DNA from: Balanoglossus misakiensis
Lineage: Eukaryota; Hemichordata
DNA length: 64,000 nucleotides
Direction of reading: 5' to 3'
NCBI GenBank assembly: GCA_040954595.2
Contig: CM082595.2
Span: 9,300,001 to 9,364,000 of the forward strand
Positions 13,501-28,500 of the stretch are shown one piece after another (the stretch's first letter is position 1; every line of letters begins with the position of its first letter). Both the position numbers and the translations under genes were made by a program. The notes under the pieces were generated by a model that saw only the letters and a program-made list of their open reading frames with translations, made no database searches and was not told where the DNA came from.

Positions 13501-16500
13501 AATCATGGGTGAAAATCATGAAAAAATGACAAATTTTCGACTTTGCAAAATCTCAAAATTTCGTCGATTTTTGAAAAAAATCATAGGTGAAAATCATGAA
13601 AAAATGACAAACTTTGAAAAAAAAACGGGTGAAAATCGTCAAAAAATGACACATTTTCGACTTTGCAAAATCTCAAAATTTCGTCGATTTTTGAAAAAAA
13701 ATCATGGGTGAAAACCATCAAAAAATGACAAATTTTCGACTTTGCAAAATCTCAAAATTTCGTCGATTTTTGAAGAAAATCATGGGTGAAAATCATCAAA
13801 AAATGACAAATTTTCGACTGCAAAATCTCAAAATTTCGTCGATTTTTGAAAAAAATCATGGGGGAAAATCATCAAAAAATTACAAATTTTCGACTGCAAA
13901 ATCTCAAAATTTCGTCGATTTTTGAAAAAATCATGGGTGAAAATCATCAAAAAATTACAAATTTTCGACTGCAAAATCTCAAAATTTCGTCGATTTTTGA
14001 AAAAAATCATGGGGGAAAATGATCAAAAAATGACAAATTTTCGACTGCAAAATCTCAAAATTTCGTCAATTTTGAAAAAAATCATGGGTGAAAATCATCA
14101 AAAAATGACAATTTTTTTACTGCAAAATCTCAAAATTTCATCGATTTTTGAAAAAAATCATGGGTGAAAATCATCAAAAAATGATAAATTTTCGACTTTG
14201 CAAAATCTCAAAATTTCGTCGATTTTTGAAGAAAATCAAGGGTGAAAATCATCAAAAAATGACAAAATTTTCGACTTTGTAAAATCACAAAATTTCGTCG
14301 ATTTTTGAAAAAAAATCATGAATGAAAATCATCAAAAAATGACAAAATTTTCGACTTTGAAAAATCACAAAATTTCGTCGATTTTTGAAAAAAATCATGG
14401 GTGAAAATCATGAAAAAATGACAAATTTTGAAAAAAACCGGGTGAAAATCATCAAAAAATGACACATTTTCGACTTTGCAAAATCTCAACATTTAGTCGA
14501 TTTTTGAAAAAAATCATGGTTGAAAATCATCAAAAAATGACAAAATTTTCGACTTTGCAAAATCTCAACATTTCGTCGATTTTTGAAAAAAAATCATGGG
14601 TGAAAATCATCAAAAAATGACAAATTTTCGACTTTGCAAAATCTCAACATTTCGTCGATTTTTGAAAAAAATCATGGGTGAAAATCATCAAAAAATGACA
14701 AATTTTCGACTTCGCAAAATCTCAAAATTTCGTCGATTTTTGAAAAAAATCATGGGTGAAAATCATCAAAAAATGACACATTTTCGACTTTGCAAAATCT
14801 CAAAATTTCGTCGATTTTTGAAAAAAAATCATGGGTGAAAATCATCAAAAAATGACAAATTTTGAAAAAAAACGGGTGAAAATCATCAAAAAATGACACA
14901 TTTTCGACTTTGCAAAATCTCAAAATTTCGTCGATTTTTGAAAAAAATCATGGGGGAAAATCATCAAAAAATTACAAATTTTCGACTGCAAAATCTCAAA
15001 ATTTCGTCGATTTTTGAAAAAATCATGGGTGAAAATCATGAAAAAATGACAAATTTTCGACTTTGCAAAATCTGAAAATTTCGTCGATTTTTGAAAAAAA
15101 TCATGGGGGAAAATGATCAAAAAATGACAAATTTTCGACTGCAAAATCTCAAAATTTCGTCAATTTTGAAAAAAATCATGGGTGAAAATCATCAAAAAAT
15201 GACAATTTTTTTACTGCAAAATCTCAAAATTTCGTCGATTTTTGAAAAAAATCATGGGTGAAAATCATCAAAAAATGACAAATTTTCGTCTTTGCAAAAT
15301 CTCAAATTTTCGTCGATTTTTGAAAAAAAATCATGGTTGAAAATCATCAAAAAATGACAAAATTTTCGACTTTGAAAAATCACAAAATTTCGTCGATTTT
15401 TGAAAAAAAATCATGGGTGAAAATCATGAAAAAATGACAAATTTTGAAAAAAAAACGGGTGAAAATCATCAAAAAATGACACATTTTCGACTTTGCAAAA
15501 TCTCAACATTTCGTCGATTTTTTAAAAAAAATTGTTGAAAATCATCAAAAAATGACAAATTTTCGACTTCGCAAAATCTCAAAATTTCGTCGATTTTTGA
15601 AAAAAATCATGGGTGAAAATCATCAAAAAATGACACATTTTCGACTTTGCAAAATCTCAAAATTTCGTCGATTTTTGAAAAAAAATCATGGGTGAAAATC
15701 ATCAAAAAATGACAAATTTTGAAAAAAAACGGGTGAAAATCATCAAAAAATGACACATTTTCGACTTTGCAAAATCTCAAAATTTCGTCGATTTTTGAAG
15801 AAAATCATGGGTGAAAATCATCAAAAAATGACAAATTTTCGACTTTGCAAAATCTCAAAATTTCGTCGATTTTTGAAAAAAATCATGGGGGAAAATCATC
15901 AAAAAATTACAAATTTTCGACTGCAAAATCTCAAAATTTCGTCGATTTTTGAAAAAATCATGGGTGAAAATCATGAAAAAATGACAAATTTTCGACTTTG
16001 CAAAATCTGAAAATTTCGTCGATTTTTGGAAAAAACATGGGGGAAAATGATCAAAAAATGACAAATTTTCGACTGCAAAATCTCAAAATTTCGTCAATTT
16101 TGAAAAAAATCATGGGTGAAAATCATCAAAAAATGACAATTTTTTTACTGCAAAATCTCAAAATTTCATCGATTTTTGAAAAAAATCATGGGTGAAAATC
16201 ATCAAAAAATGATAAATTTTCGACTTTGCAAAATCTCAAAATTTCGTCGATTTTTGAAGAAAATCAAGGGTGAAAATCATCAAAAAATGACAAAATTTTC
16301 GACTTTGTAAAATCACAAAATTTCGTCGATTTTTGAAAAAAAATCATGGTTGAAAATCATCAAAAAATGACAAAATTTTCGACTTTGAAAAATCACAAAA
16401 TTTCGTCGATTTTTGAAAAAAATCATGGGTGAAAATCATGAAAAAATGACAAATTTTGAAAAAAAAAACGGGTGAAAATCATCAAAAAATGACACATTTT

Positions 16501-16799
16501 CGACTTTGCAAAATCTCAACATTTAGTCGATTTTTGAAAAAAATCATGGTTGAAAATCATCAAAAAATGACAAAATTTTCGACTTTGCAAAATCTCAACA
16601 TTTCGTCGATTTTTGAAAAAAATCATGGGTGAAAATCATCAAAAAATGACAAATTTTCGACTTTGCAAAATCTCAACATTTCGTCGATTTTTGAAAAAAA
16701 TCATGGGTGAAAATCATCAAAAAATGACAAATTTTCGACTTCGCAAAATCTCAAAATTTCGTCGATTTTTGAAAAAAATCATGGGTGAAAATCATCAAA

Positions 16800-19560
16800 A
16801 AATGACACATTTTCGACTTTGCAAAATCTCAAAATTTCGTCGATTTTTGAAAAAAATCATGGGTGAAAATCATCAAAAAATGACACATTTTCGACTTTGC
16901 AAAATCTCAAAATTTCGTCGATTTTTGAAAAAAAATAATGGGTGAAAATCATCAAAAAATGACACATTTTCGACTTTGCAAAATCTCAAAATTTCGTCGA
17001 TTTTTGAAAAAAAATCATGGGTGAAAATCATCAAAAAATGACAAATTTTGAAAAAAAACGGGTGAAAATCATCAAAAAATGACACATTTTCGACTTTGCA
17101 AAATCTCAAAATTTCGTCGATTTTTGAAAAAAATCATGGGTGAAAATCATCAAAAAATGACAAATTTTCGTCTTTGCAAAATCTCAAAATTTCGTCCATT
17201 TTTGAAAAAAAATCATGGGGGAAAATCATCAAAAAATGACAAATTTTCGACTTTGCAAAATCTCAAAATTTCGTCGATTTTGAAAAAAACCATTGGGGGA
17301 AAATCATCAAAAAATGACAAATTTACGATTTTGCAAAATCTCAAAATTTCGTCGATTTTTGAAAAAAAATCATGGTTGAAAATCATCAAAAAATGACAAA
17401 ATTTTCGACTTTGCAAAATCACAAAATTTCGTCTATTTTGAAAAAAATCATAGGTTCGTCGATTTTAAAAAAAAAACATGGGTGAAAATCATCAAAAAAT
17501 GACACATTTTCGACTTTGCAAAATCTCAAAATTTCGTCGATTTTTGAAAAAAATCATGGGTGAATATCATCAAAAAATGACAAATTTTCGACTTTGCAAA
17601 ATCTCAAAATTTCGTCGATTTTTGAAAAAAATCATGGGTGAAAATCATGAAAAAATGACAAATTTTGAAAAAAAACCGGGTGAAAATCGTCAAAAAATGA
17701 CACATTTTCGACTTTGCAAAATCTCAAAATTTCGTCGATTTTTGAAAAAAAATCATGGGTGAAAACCATCAAAAAATGACAAATTTTCGACTTTGCAAAA
17801 TCTCAAAATTTCGTCGATTTTTGAAAAAAATCATGGGTGAAAATCATCAAAAAATGACAAATTTTCGACTTTGCAAAATCTCAAAATTTCGTCGATTTTT
17901 GAAAAAAATCATGGGTGAAAATCATCAAAAAATGACACATTTTCGACTTTGCAAAATCTCAAAATTTCGTCGATTTTTGAAAAAAATCATGGGTGAAAAT
18001 CATCAAAAAATGACACATTTTCGACTTTGCAAAATCTCAAAATTTCGTCGATTTTTGAAAAAAAATAATGGGTGAAAATCATCAAAAAATGACACATTTT
18101 CGACTTTGCAAAATCTCAAAATTTCGTCGATTTTTGAAAAAAAATCATGGGTGAAAATCATCAAAAAATGACAAATTTTGAAAAAAAACGGGTGAAAATC
18201 ATCAAAAAATGACACATTTTCGACTTTGCAAAATCTCAAAATTTCGTCGATTTTTGAAAAAAAATCATGGGTGAAAATCATCAAAAAATGACAAATTTTC
18301 GTCTTTGCAAAATCTCAAAATTTCGTCCATTTTTGAAAAAAAATCATGGGGGAAAATCATCAAAAAATGACAAATTTTCGACTTTGCAAAATCTCAAAAT
18401 TTCGTCGATTTTTGAAAAAAATCATGGGTGAAAATCATCAAAAAATGACACATTTTCGACTTTGCAAAATCTCAAAATTTCGTCGATTTTTGAAAAAAAT
18501 CATGGGTGAAAATCATCAAAAAATGACACATTTTCGACTTTGCAAAATCTCAAAATTTCGTCGATTTTTGAAAAAAAATAATGGGTGAAAATCATCAAAA
18601 AATGACACATTTTCGACTTTGCAAAATCTCAAAATTTCGTCGATTTTTGAAAAAAAATCATGGGTGAAAATCATCAAAAAATGACAAATTTTGAAAAAAA
18701 ACGGGTGAAAATCATCAAAAAATGACACATTTTCGACTTTGCAAAATCTCAAAATTTCGTCGATTTTTGAAAAAAAATCATGGGTGAAAATCATCAAAAA
18801 ATGACAAATTTTCGTCTTTGCAAAATCTCAAAATTTCGTCCATTTTTGAAAAAAAATCATGGGGGAAAATCATCAAAAAATGACAAATTTTCGACTTTGC
18901 AAAATCTCAAAATTTCGTCGATTTTGAAAAAAACCATTGGGGGAAAATCATCAAAAAATGACAAATTTACGATTTTGCAAAATCTCAAAATTTCGTCGAT
19001 TTTTGAAAAAAAATCATGGTTGAAAATCATCAAAAAATGACAAAATTTTCGACTTTGCAAAATCACAAAATTTCGTCTATTTTGAAAAAAATCATAGGTT
19101 CGTCGATTTTAAAAAAAAAACATGGGTGAAAATCATCAAAAAATGACACATTTTCGACTTTGCAAAATCTCAAAATTTCGTCGATTTTTGAAAAAAATCA
19201 TGGGTGAATATCATCAAAAAATGACAAATTTTCGACTTTGCAAAATCTCAAAATTTCGTCGATTTTTGAAAAAAATCATGGGTGAAAATCATGAAAAAAT
19301 GACAAATTTTGAAAAAAAACCGGGTGAAAATCGTCAAAAAATGACACATTTTCGACTTTGCAAAATCTCAAAATTTCGTCGATTTTTGAAAAAAAATCAT
19401 GGGTGAAAACCATCAAAAAATGACAAATTTTCGACTTTGCAAAATCTCAAAATTTCGTCGATTTTTGAAAAAAATCATGGGTGAAAATCATCAAAAAATG
19501 ACAAATTTTCGACTTTGCAAAATCTCAAAATTTCGTCGATTTTTGAAGAAAATCATGGGT
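16800..19560. repeat. Higher-order repeat, about 1,644 bp x 2 (partial)
   Basis: A block with the rare AAAATAATGGGTG, GGGTGAATATCATC and GAAAAAAAACCGGGTG variants near 16930-17680 is repeated 1,644 bp later near 18575-19325, with almost no difference that I can see. Both copies also carry the AACCATTGGGGG unit and the CATAGGTTCGTCGA junction. Confidence 0.7.
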
Positions 19561-22500
19561 GAAAATCATCAAAAAATGACAAATTTTCGACTTTGCAAAA
19601 TCTCAAAATTTCGTCGATTTTTGAAAAAAATCATGGGGGAAAATCATCAAAAAATTACAAATTTTCGACTGCAAAATCTCAAAATTTCGTCGATTTTTGA
19701 AAAAATCATGGGTGAAAATCATGAAAAAATGACAAATTTTCGACTTTGCAAAATCTGAAAATTTCGTCGATTTTTGAAAAAAATCATGGGGGAAAATGAT
19801 CAAAAAATGACAAATTTTCGACTGCAAAATCTCAAAATTTCGTCAATTTTGAAAAAAATCATGGGTGAAAATCATCAAAAAATGACAATTTTTTTACTGC
19901 AAAATCTCAAAATTTCATCGATTTTTGAAAAAAATCATGGGTGAAAATCATCAAAAAATGATAAATTTTCGACTTTGCAAAATCTCAAAATTTCGTCGAT
20001 TTTTGAAGAAAATCAAGGGTGAAAATCATCAAAAAATGACACATTTTCGACTTTGCAAAATCTCAAAATTTCGTCGATTTTTGAAAAAAAATCATGGGTG
20101 AAAACCATCAAAAAATGACAAATTTTCGACTTTGCAAAAATCTCAAAATTTCGTCGATTTTTGAAGAAAATCATGGGTGAAAATCATCAAAAAATGATAA
20201 ATTTTCGACTTTGCAAAATCTCAAAATTTCGTCGATTTTTGAAGAAAATCAAGGGTGAAAATCATCAAAAAATGACAAAATTTTCGACTTTGTAAAATCA
20301 CAAAATTTCGTCGATTTTTGAAAAAAAATCATGAATGAAAATCATCAAAAAATGACAAAATTTTCGACTTTGAAAAATCACAAAATTTCGTCGATTTTTG
20401 AAAAAAAATCATGGGTGAAAATCATGAAAAAATGACAAATTTTGAAAAAAAACCGGGTGAAATCATCAAAAAATGACACATTTTCGACTTTGCAAAATCT
20501 CAAAATTTCGTCGATTTTTGAAAAAAATCATGGGGGAAAATCATCAAAAAATTACAAATTTTCGACTGCAAAATCTCAAAATTTCGTCGATTTTTGAAAA
20601 AATCATGGGTGAAAATCATGAAAAAATGACAAATTTTCGACTTTGCAAAATCTGAAAATTTCGTCGATTTTTGAAAAAAATCATGGGGGAAAATGATCAA
20701 AAAATGACAAATTTTCGACTGCAAAATCTTAAAATTTCGTCAATTTTGAAAAAAATCATGGGTGAAAATCATCAAAAAATGACAATTTTTTTAACTGCAA
20801 AATCTCAAAATTTCATCGATTTTTGAAAAAAATCATGGGTGAAAATCATCAAAAAATGATAAATTTTCGACTTTGCAAAATCTCAAAATTTCGTCGATTT
20901 TTGAAGAAAATCAAGGGTGAAAATCATCAAAAAATGACAAAATTTTCGACTTTGTAAAATCACAAAATTTCGTCGATTTTTGAAAAAAATCATGGTTGAA
21001 AATCATCAAAAAATGACAAAATTTTCGACTTTGAAAATCACAAAATTTCGTCGATTTTTGAAAAAAATCATGGGTGAAAATCATGAAAAAATGACAAATT
21101 TTGAAAAAAAAACGGGTGAAAATCATCAAAAATGACACATTTTCGACTTTGCAAAATCTCAACATTTCGTCGATTTTTTAAAAAAAATTGTTGAAAATCA
21201 TCAAAAAATGACAAATTTTCGACTTCGCAAAATCTCAAAATTTCGTCGATTTTTGAAAAAAATCATGGGTGAAAATCATCAAAAAATGACACATTTTCGA
21301 CTTTGCAAAATCTCAAAATTTCGTCGATTTTTGAAAAAAAATCATGGGTGAAAATCATCAAAAAATGACAAATTTTGAAAAAAAACGGGTGAAAATCATC
21401 AAAAAATGACACATTTTCGACTTTGCAAAATCTCAAAATTTCGTCGATTTTTGAAGAAAATCATGGGTGAAAATCATCAAAAAATGACAAATTTTCGACT
21501 TTGCAAAATCTCAAAATTTCGTCGATTTTTGAAAAAAATCATGGGGAAAATCATCAAAAAATTACAAATTTTCGACTGCAAAATCTCAAAATTTCGTCGA
21601 TTTTTGAAAAAATCATGGGTGAAAATCATGAAAAAATGACAAATTTTCGACTTTGCAAAATCTGAAAATTTCGTCGATTTTTGAAAAAAATCATGGGGGA
21701 AAATGATCAAAAAATGACAAATTTTCGACTGCAAAATCTCAAAATTTCGTCAATTTTGAAAAAAATCATGGGTGAAAATCATCAAAAAATGACAATTTTT
21801 TACTGCAAAATCTCAAAATTTCATCGATTTTTTGAAAAAAATCATGGGTGAAAATCATCAAAAATGATAAATTTTCGACTTTGCAAAATCTCAAAATTTC
21901 GTCGATTTTTGAAGAAAATCAAGGGTGAAAATCATCAAAAAATGACAAAAATTTCGACTTTGTAAAATCTCAAAATTTCGTCGATTTTTGAAGAAAATCA
22001 AGGGTGAAAATCATCAAAAAATGACAAATTTTCGACTTTGCAAAATCTGAAAATTTCGTCGATTTTTGAAAAAAATCATGGGTGAAAATCATGAAAAAAT
22101 GACAAATTTTAAAAAAAACGGGTGAAAATCATCAAAAATGACACATTTTCGACTTTGCAAAATCTCAACATTTAGTCGATTTTTGAAAAAAATCATGGTT
22201 GAAAATCATCAAAAAATGACAAAATTTTCGACTTTGCAAAATCTCAACATTTCGTCGATTTTTGAAAAAAATCATGGGTGAAAAATCATCAAAAAATGAC
22301 AAATTTTCGACTTTGCAAAATCTCAACATTTCGTCGATTTTTGAAAAAAATCATGGGTGAAATCATCAAAAATGACACATTTTCGACTTTTGCAAAATCT
22401 CAAAATTTCGTCGATTTTTGAAAAAAATCATGGGTGAAAATCATCAAAAAATGACACATTTTCGACTTTGCAAAATCTCAAATTTCGTCGATTTTTGAAA

Positions 22501-25500
22501 AAAAATCATGGGTGAAAATTCATCAAAAAATGACAATTTTGAAAAAAAAACGGGTGAAAATCATCAAAAAATGACACATTTTCGACTTTGCAAAATCTCA
22601 AAATTTCGTCGATTTTTGAAAAAAAATCATGGGTGAAAATCATCAAAAAATGACAAATTTTCGTCTTTGCAAAATCTCAAAATTTCGTCCATTTTTGAAA
22701 AAAAATCATGGGGGAAAATCATCAAAAAATGACAAATTTTCGACTTTGCAAAATCTCAAATTTTCGTCGATTTTGAAAAAAATCATGGGTGAAAATCATC
22801 AAAAAATGACAAATTTTCGACTTTGCAAAATCTCAAAATTTCGTCGATTTTTGAAGAAAATCATGGGTGAAAATCATCAAAAAATGACAAATTTTCGACT
22901 TTGCAAAATCTCAAATTTCGTCGATTTTGAAAAAAATCATGGGGGAAAATCATCAAAAAATTACAAATTTTCGACTGCAAAATCTCAAAATTTCGTCGAT
23001 TTTTGAAAAAATCATGGGTGAAAATCATGAAAAAATGACAAATTTTCGACTTTGCAAAATCTGAAAATTTCGTCGATTTTTGAAAAAAATCATGGGGGAA
23101 AATGATCAAAAAATGACAAATTTTCGACTGCAAAAATCTCAAAATTTCGTCAAATTTTGAAAAAAATCATGGGTGAAAATCATCAAAAATGACAATTTTT
23201 TACTGCAAAATCTCAAAATTTCATCGATTTTTGAAAAAAATCATGGGTGAAAATCATCAAAAATGATAAATTTTCGACTTTGCAAAATCTCAAAATTTCG
23301 TCGATTTTTGAAGAAAATCAAGGGTGAAAATCATCAAAAATGACACATTTTCGACTTTGCAAAATCTCAAAATTTCGTCGATTTTTGAAAAAAAATCATG
23401 GGTGAAAACCATCAAAAATGACAAATTTTCGACTTTGCAAAATCTCAAAATTTCGTCGATTTTTGAAGAAAATCATGGGTGAAAATCATCAAAAAATGAT
23501 AAATTTTCGACTTTGCAAAATCTCAAAATTTCGTCGATTTTTGAAGAAAATCAAGGGTGAAAATCATCAAAAAATGACAAAATTTTCGACTTTGTAAAAT
23601 CACAAAATTTCGTCGATTTTTGAAAAAAAATCATGAATGAAAATCATCAAAAAATGACAAAATTTTCGACTTTGAAAAATCACAAAATTTCGTCGATTTT
23701 TGAAAAAAAATCATGGGTGAAAATCATGAAAAAATGACAAATTTTGAAAAAAAACCGGGTGAAAATCATCAAAAATGACACATTTTCGACTTTGCAAAAT
23801 CTCAACATTTAGTCGATTTTTGAAAAAAATCATGGTTGAAAATCATCAAAAAATGACAAAATTTTCGACTTTGCAAAATCTCAACATTTCGTCGATTTTT
23901 GAAAAAAAATCATGGGTGAAAATCATCAAAAAATGACAAATTTTCGACTTTGCAAAATCTCAACATTTCGTCGATTTTTGAAAAAAATCATGGGTGAAAA
24001 TCATCAAAAAATGACACATTTTCGACTTTGCAAAATCTCAAAATTTCGTCGATTTTTGAAAAAAAAATCATGGGTGAAAATCATCAAAAAATGACAAATT
24101 TTGAAAAAAAACGGGTGAAAATCATCAAAAAATGACACATTTTCGACTTTGCAAAATCTCAAAATTTCGTCGATTTTTGAAGAAAATCATGGGTGAAAAT
24201 CATCAAAAAATGACAAATTTTCGACTTTGCAAAATCTCAAAATTTCGTCGATTTTTGAAAAAAATCATGGGGGAAAATCATCAAAAAATTACAAATTTTC
24301 GACTGCAAAATCTCAAAATTTCGTCGATTTTTGAAAAAATCATGGGTGAAAATCATGAAAAAATGACAAATTTTCGACTTTGCAAAATCTGAAAATTTCG
24401 TCGATTTTTGAAAAAAATCATGGGGGAAAATGATCAAAAAATGACAAATTTTCGACTGCAAAATCTCAAAATTTCGTCAATTTTGAAAAAAATCATGGGT
24501 GAAAATCATCAAAAAATGACAATTTTTTTACTGCAAAATCTCAAAATTTCATCGATTTTTGAAAAAAATCATGGGTGAAAATCATCAAAAAATGACAAAT
24601 TTTCGACTTTGCAAAATCTCAAAATTTCGTCGATTTTTGAAGAAAATCATGGGTGAAAATCATCAAAAAATGACAAATTTTCGACTTTGCAAAATCTCAA
24701 AATTTCGTCGATTTTTGAAAAAAATCATGGGGGAAAATCATCAAAAAATTACAAATTTTCGACTGCAAAATCTCAAAATTTCGTCGATTTTTGAAAAAAT
24801 CATGGGTGAAAATCATGAAAAAATGACAAATTTTCGACTTTGCAAAATCTCAAAATTTCGTCGATTTTTGAAAAAAAATCATGGGTGAAAATCATCAAAA
24901 AATGACAAATTTTGAAAAAAAACGGGTGAAAATCATCAAAAAATGACACATTTTCGACTTTGCAAAATCTCAAAATTTCGTCGATTTTTGAAGAAAATCA
25001 TGGGTGAAAATCATCAAAAAATGACAAATTTTCGACTTTGCAAAAATCTCAAATTTCGTCGATTTTTGAAAAAATCATGGGGGAAAATCATCAAAATTAC
25101 AAATTTCGACTGCAAAATCTCAAAATTTCGTCGATTTTTGAAAAAATCATGGGTGAAAATCATGAAAAAATGACAAATTTTCGACTTTGCAAAATCTGAA
25201 AATTTCGTCGATTTTTGAAAAAAATCATGGGGGAAAATGATCAAAAAATGACAAATTTTCGACTGCAAAATCTCAAAATTTCGTCAATTTTGAAAAAAAT
25301 CATGGGTGAAAATCATCAAAAAATGACAATTTTTTTACTGCAAAATCTCAAAATTTCATCGATTTTTGAAAAAAATCATGGGTGAAAATCATCAAAAAAT
25401 GACAAATTTTCGACTTTGCAAAATCTCAAAATTTCGTCGATTTTTGAAGAAAATCATGGGTGAAAATCATCAAAAAATGACAAATTTTCGACTTTGCAAA

Positions 25501-28500
25501 ATCTCAAAATTTCGTCGATTTTTGAAAAAAATCATGGGGGAAAATCATCAAAAAATTACAAATTTTCGACTGCAAAATCTCAAAATTTCGTCGATTTTTG
25601 AAAAAATCATGGGTGAAAATCATGAAAAAATGACAAATTTTCGACTTTGCAAAATCTAAAAATTTCGTCGATTTTTGAAAAAAATCATGGGGGAAAATGA
25701 TCAAAAAATGACAAATTTTCGACTGCAAAATCTCAAAATTTCGTCAATTTTGAAAAAAATCATGGGTGAAAATCATCAAAAAATGACAATTTTTTTACTG
25801 CAAAATCTCAAAATTTCATCGATTTTTGAAAAAAATCATGGGTGAAAATCATCAAAAAATGATAAATTTTCGACTTTGCAAAATCTCAAAATTTCGTCGA
25901 TTTTTGAAGAAAATCAAGGGTGAAAATCATCAAAAATGACACATTTTCGACTTTGCAAAATCTCAAAATTTCGTCGATTTTTGAAAAAAAATCATGGGTG
26001 AAAACCATCAAAAATGACAAATTTTCGACTTTGCAAAATCTCAAAATTTCGTCGATTTTTGAAGAAAATCATGGGTGAAAATCATCAAAAAATGATAAAT
26101 TTTCGACTTTGCAAAATCTCAAAATTTCGTCGATTTTTGAAGAAAATCAAGGGTGAAAATCATCAAAAATGACAAAATTTTCGACTTTGTAAAATCACAA
26201 AATTTCGTCGATTTTTGAAAAAAAATCATGAATGAAAATCATCAAAAAATGACAAAATTTTCGACTTTGAAAAATCACAAAATTTCGTCGATTTTTGAAA
26301 AAAAATCATGGGTGAAAATCATGAAAAAATGACAAATTTTGAAAAAAAACCGGGTGAAAATCATCAAAAAATGACACATTTTCGACTTTGCAAAATCTCA
26401 ACATTTAGTCGATTTTTGAAAAAAATCATGGTTGAAAATCATCAAAAAATGACAAAATTTTCGACTTTGCAAAATCTCAACATTTCGTCGATTTTTGAAA
26501 AAAAATCATGGGTGAAAATCATCAAAAAATGACAAATTTTCGACTTTGCAAAATCTCAACATTTCGTCGATTTTTGAAAAAAATCATGGGTGAAAATCAT
26601 CAAAAAATGACAAATTTTCGACTTCGCAAAATCTCAAAATTTCGTCGATTTTTGAAAAAAATCATGGGTGAAAATCATCAAAAAATGACACATTTTCGAC
26701 TTTGCAAAATCTCAAAATTTCGTCGATTTTTGAAAAAAAATCATGGGTGAAAATCATCAAAAAATGACAAATTTTGAAAAAAAACGGGTGAAAATCATCA
26801 AAAAATGACACATTTTCGACTTTGCAAAATCTCAAAATTTCGTCGATTTTTGAAGAAAATCATGGGTGAAAATCATCAAAAAATGACAAATTTTCGACTT
26901 TGCAAAATCTCAAAATTTCGTCGATTTTTGAAAAAAATCATGGGGGAAAATCATCAAAAAATTACAAATTTTCGACTGCAAAATCTCAAAATTTCGTCGA
27001 TTTTTGAAAAAATCATGGGTGAAAATCATGAAAAAATGACAAATTTTCGACTTTGCAAAATCTGAAAATTTCGTCGATTTTTGAAAAAAATCATGGGGGA
27101 AAATGATCAAAAAATGACAAATTTTCGACTGCAAAATCTCAAAATTTCGTCAATTTTGAAAAAAATCATGGGTGAAAATCATCAAAAAATGACAATTTTT
27201 TTACTGCAAAATCTCAAAATTTCATCGATTTTTGAAAAAAATCATGGGTGAAAATCATCAAAAAATGATAAATTTTCGACTTTGCAAAATCTCAAAATTT
27301 CGTCGATTTTTGAAGAAAATCAAGGGTGAAAATCATCAAAAAATGACAAAATTTTCGACTTTGTAAAATCACAAAATTTCGTCGATTTTTGAAAAAAAAT
27401 CATGGTTGAAAATCATCAAAAAATGACAAAATTTTCGACTTTGAAAAATCACAAAATTTCGTCGATTTTTGAAAAAAATCATGGGTGAAAATCATGAAAA
27501 AATGACAAATTTTGAAAAAAAAACGGTGAAAATCATCAAAAAATGACACATTTTCGACTTTGCAAAATCTCAACATTTCGTCGATTTTTTAAAAAAAATT
27601 GTTGAAAATCATCAAAAAATGACAAATTTTCGACTTCGCAAAATCTCAAAATTTCGTCGATTTTTCGTCGATTTTTGAAAAAAATCATGGGTGAAAATCA
27701 TCAAAAAATGACACATTTTCGACTTTGCAAAATCTCAAAATTTCGTCGATTTTTGAAAAAAAATCATGGGTGAAAATCATCAAAAAATGACAAATTTTGA
27801 AAAAAAACGGGTGAAAATCATCAAAAAATGACACATTTTCGACTTTGCAAAATCTCAAAATTTCGTCGATTTTTGAAAAAAAAATCATGGGTGAAAATCA
27901 TCAAAAAATGACAAATTTTGAAAAAAAACGGGTGAAAATCATCAAAAAATGACACATTTTCGACTTTGCAAAATCTCAAAATTTCGTCGATTTTTGAAGA
28001 AAATCATGGGTGAAAATCATCAAAAAATGACAAATTTTCGACTTTGCAAAATCTCAAAATTTCGTCGATTTTTGAAAAAAATCATGGGGGAAAATCATCA
28101 AAAAATTACAAATTTTCGACTGCAAAATCTCAAAATTTCGTCGATTTTTTGAAAAATCATGGGTGAAAATCATGAAAAAATGACAAATTTTCGACTTTGC
28201 AAAATCTGAAAATTTCGTCGATTTTTGAAAAAAATCATGGGGGAAAATGATCAAAAAATGACAAATTTTCGACTGCAAAATCTTAAAATTTCGTCAATTT
28301 TGAAAAAAATCATGGGTGAAAATCATCAAAAAATGACAATTTTTTTACTGCAAAATCTCAAAATTTCATCGATTTTTGAAAAAAATCATGGGTGAAAATC
28401 ATCAAAAAATGATAAATTTTCGACTTTGCAAAATCTCAAAATTTCGTCGATTTTTTGAAGAAAATCAAGGGTGAAAATCATCAAAAAATGACAAAATTTT

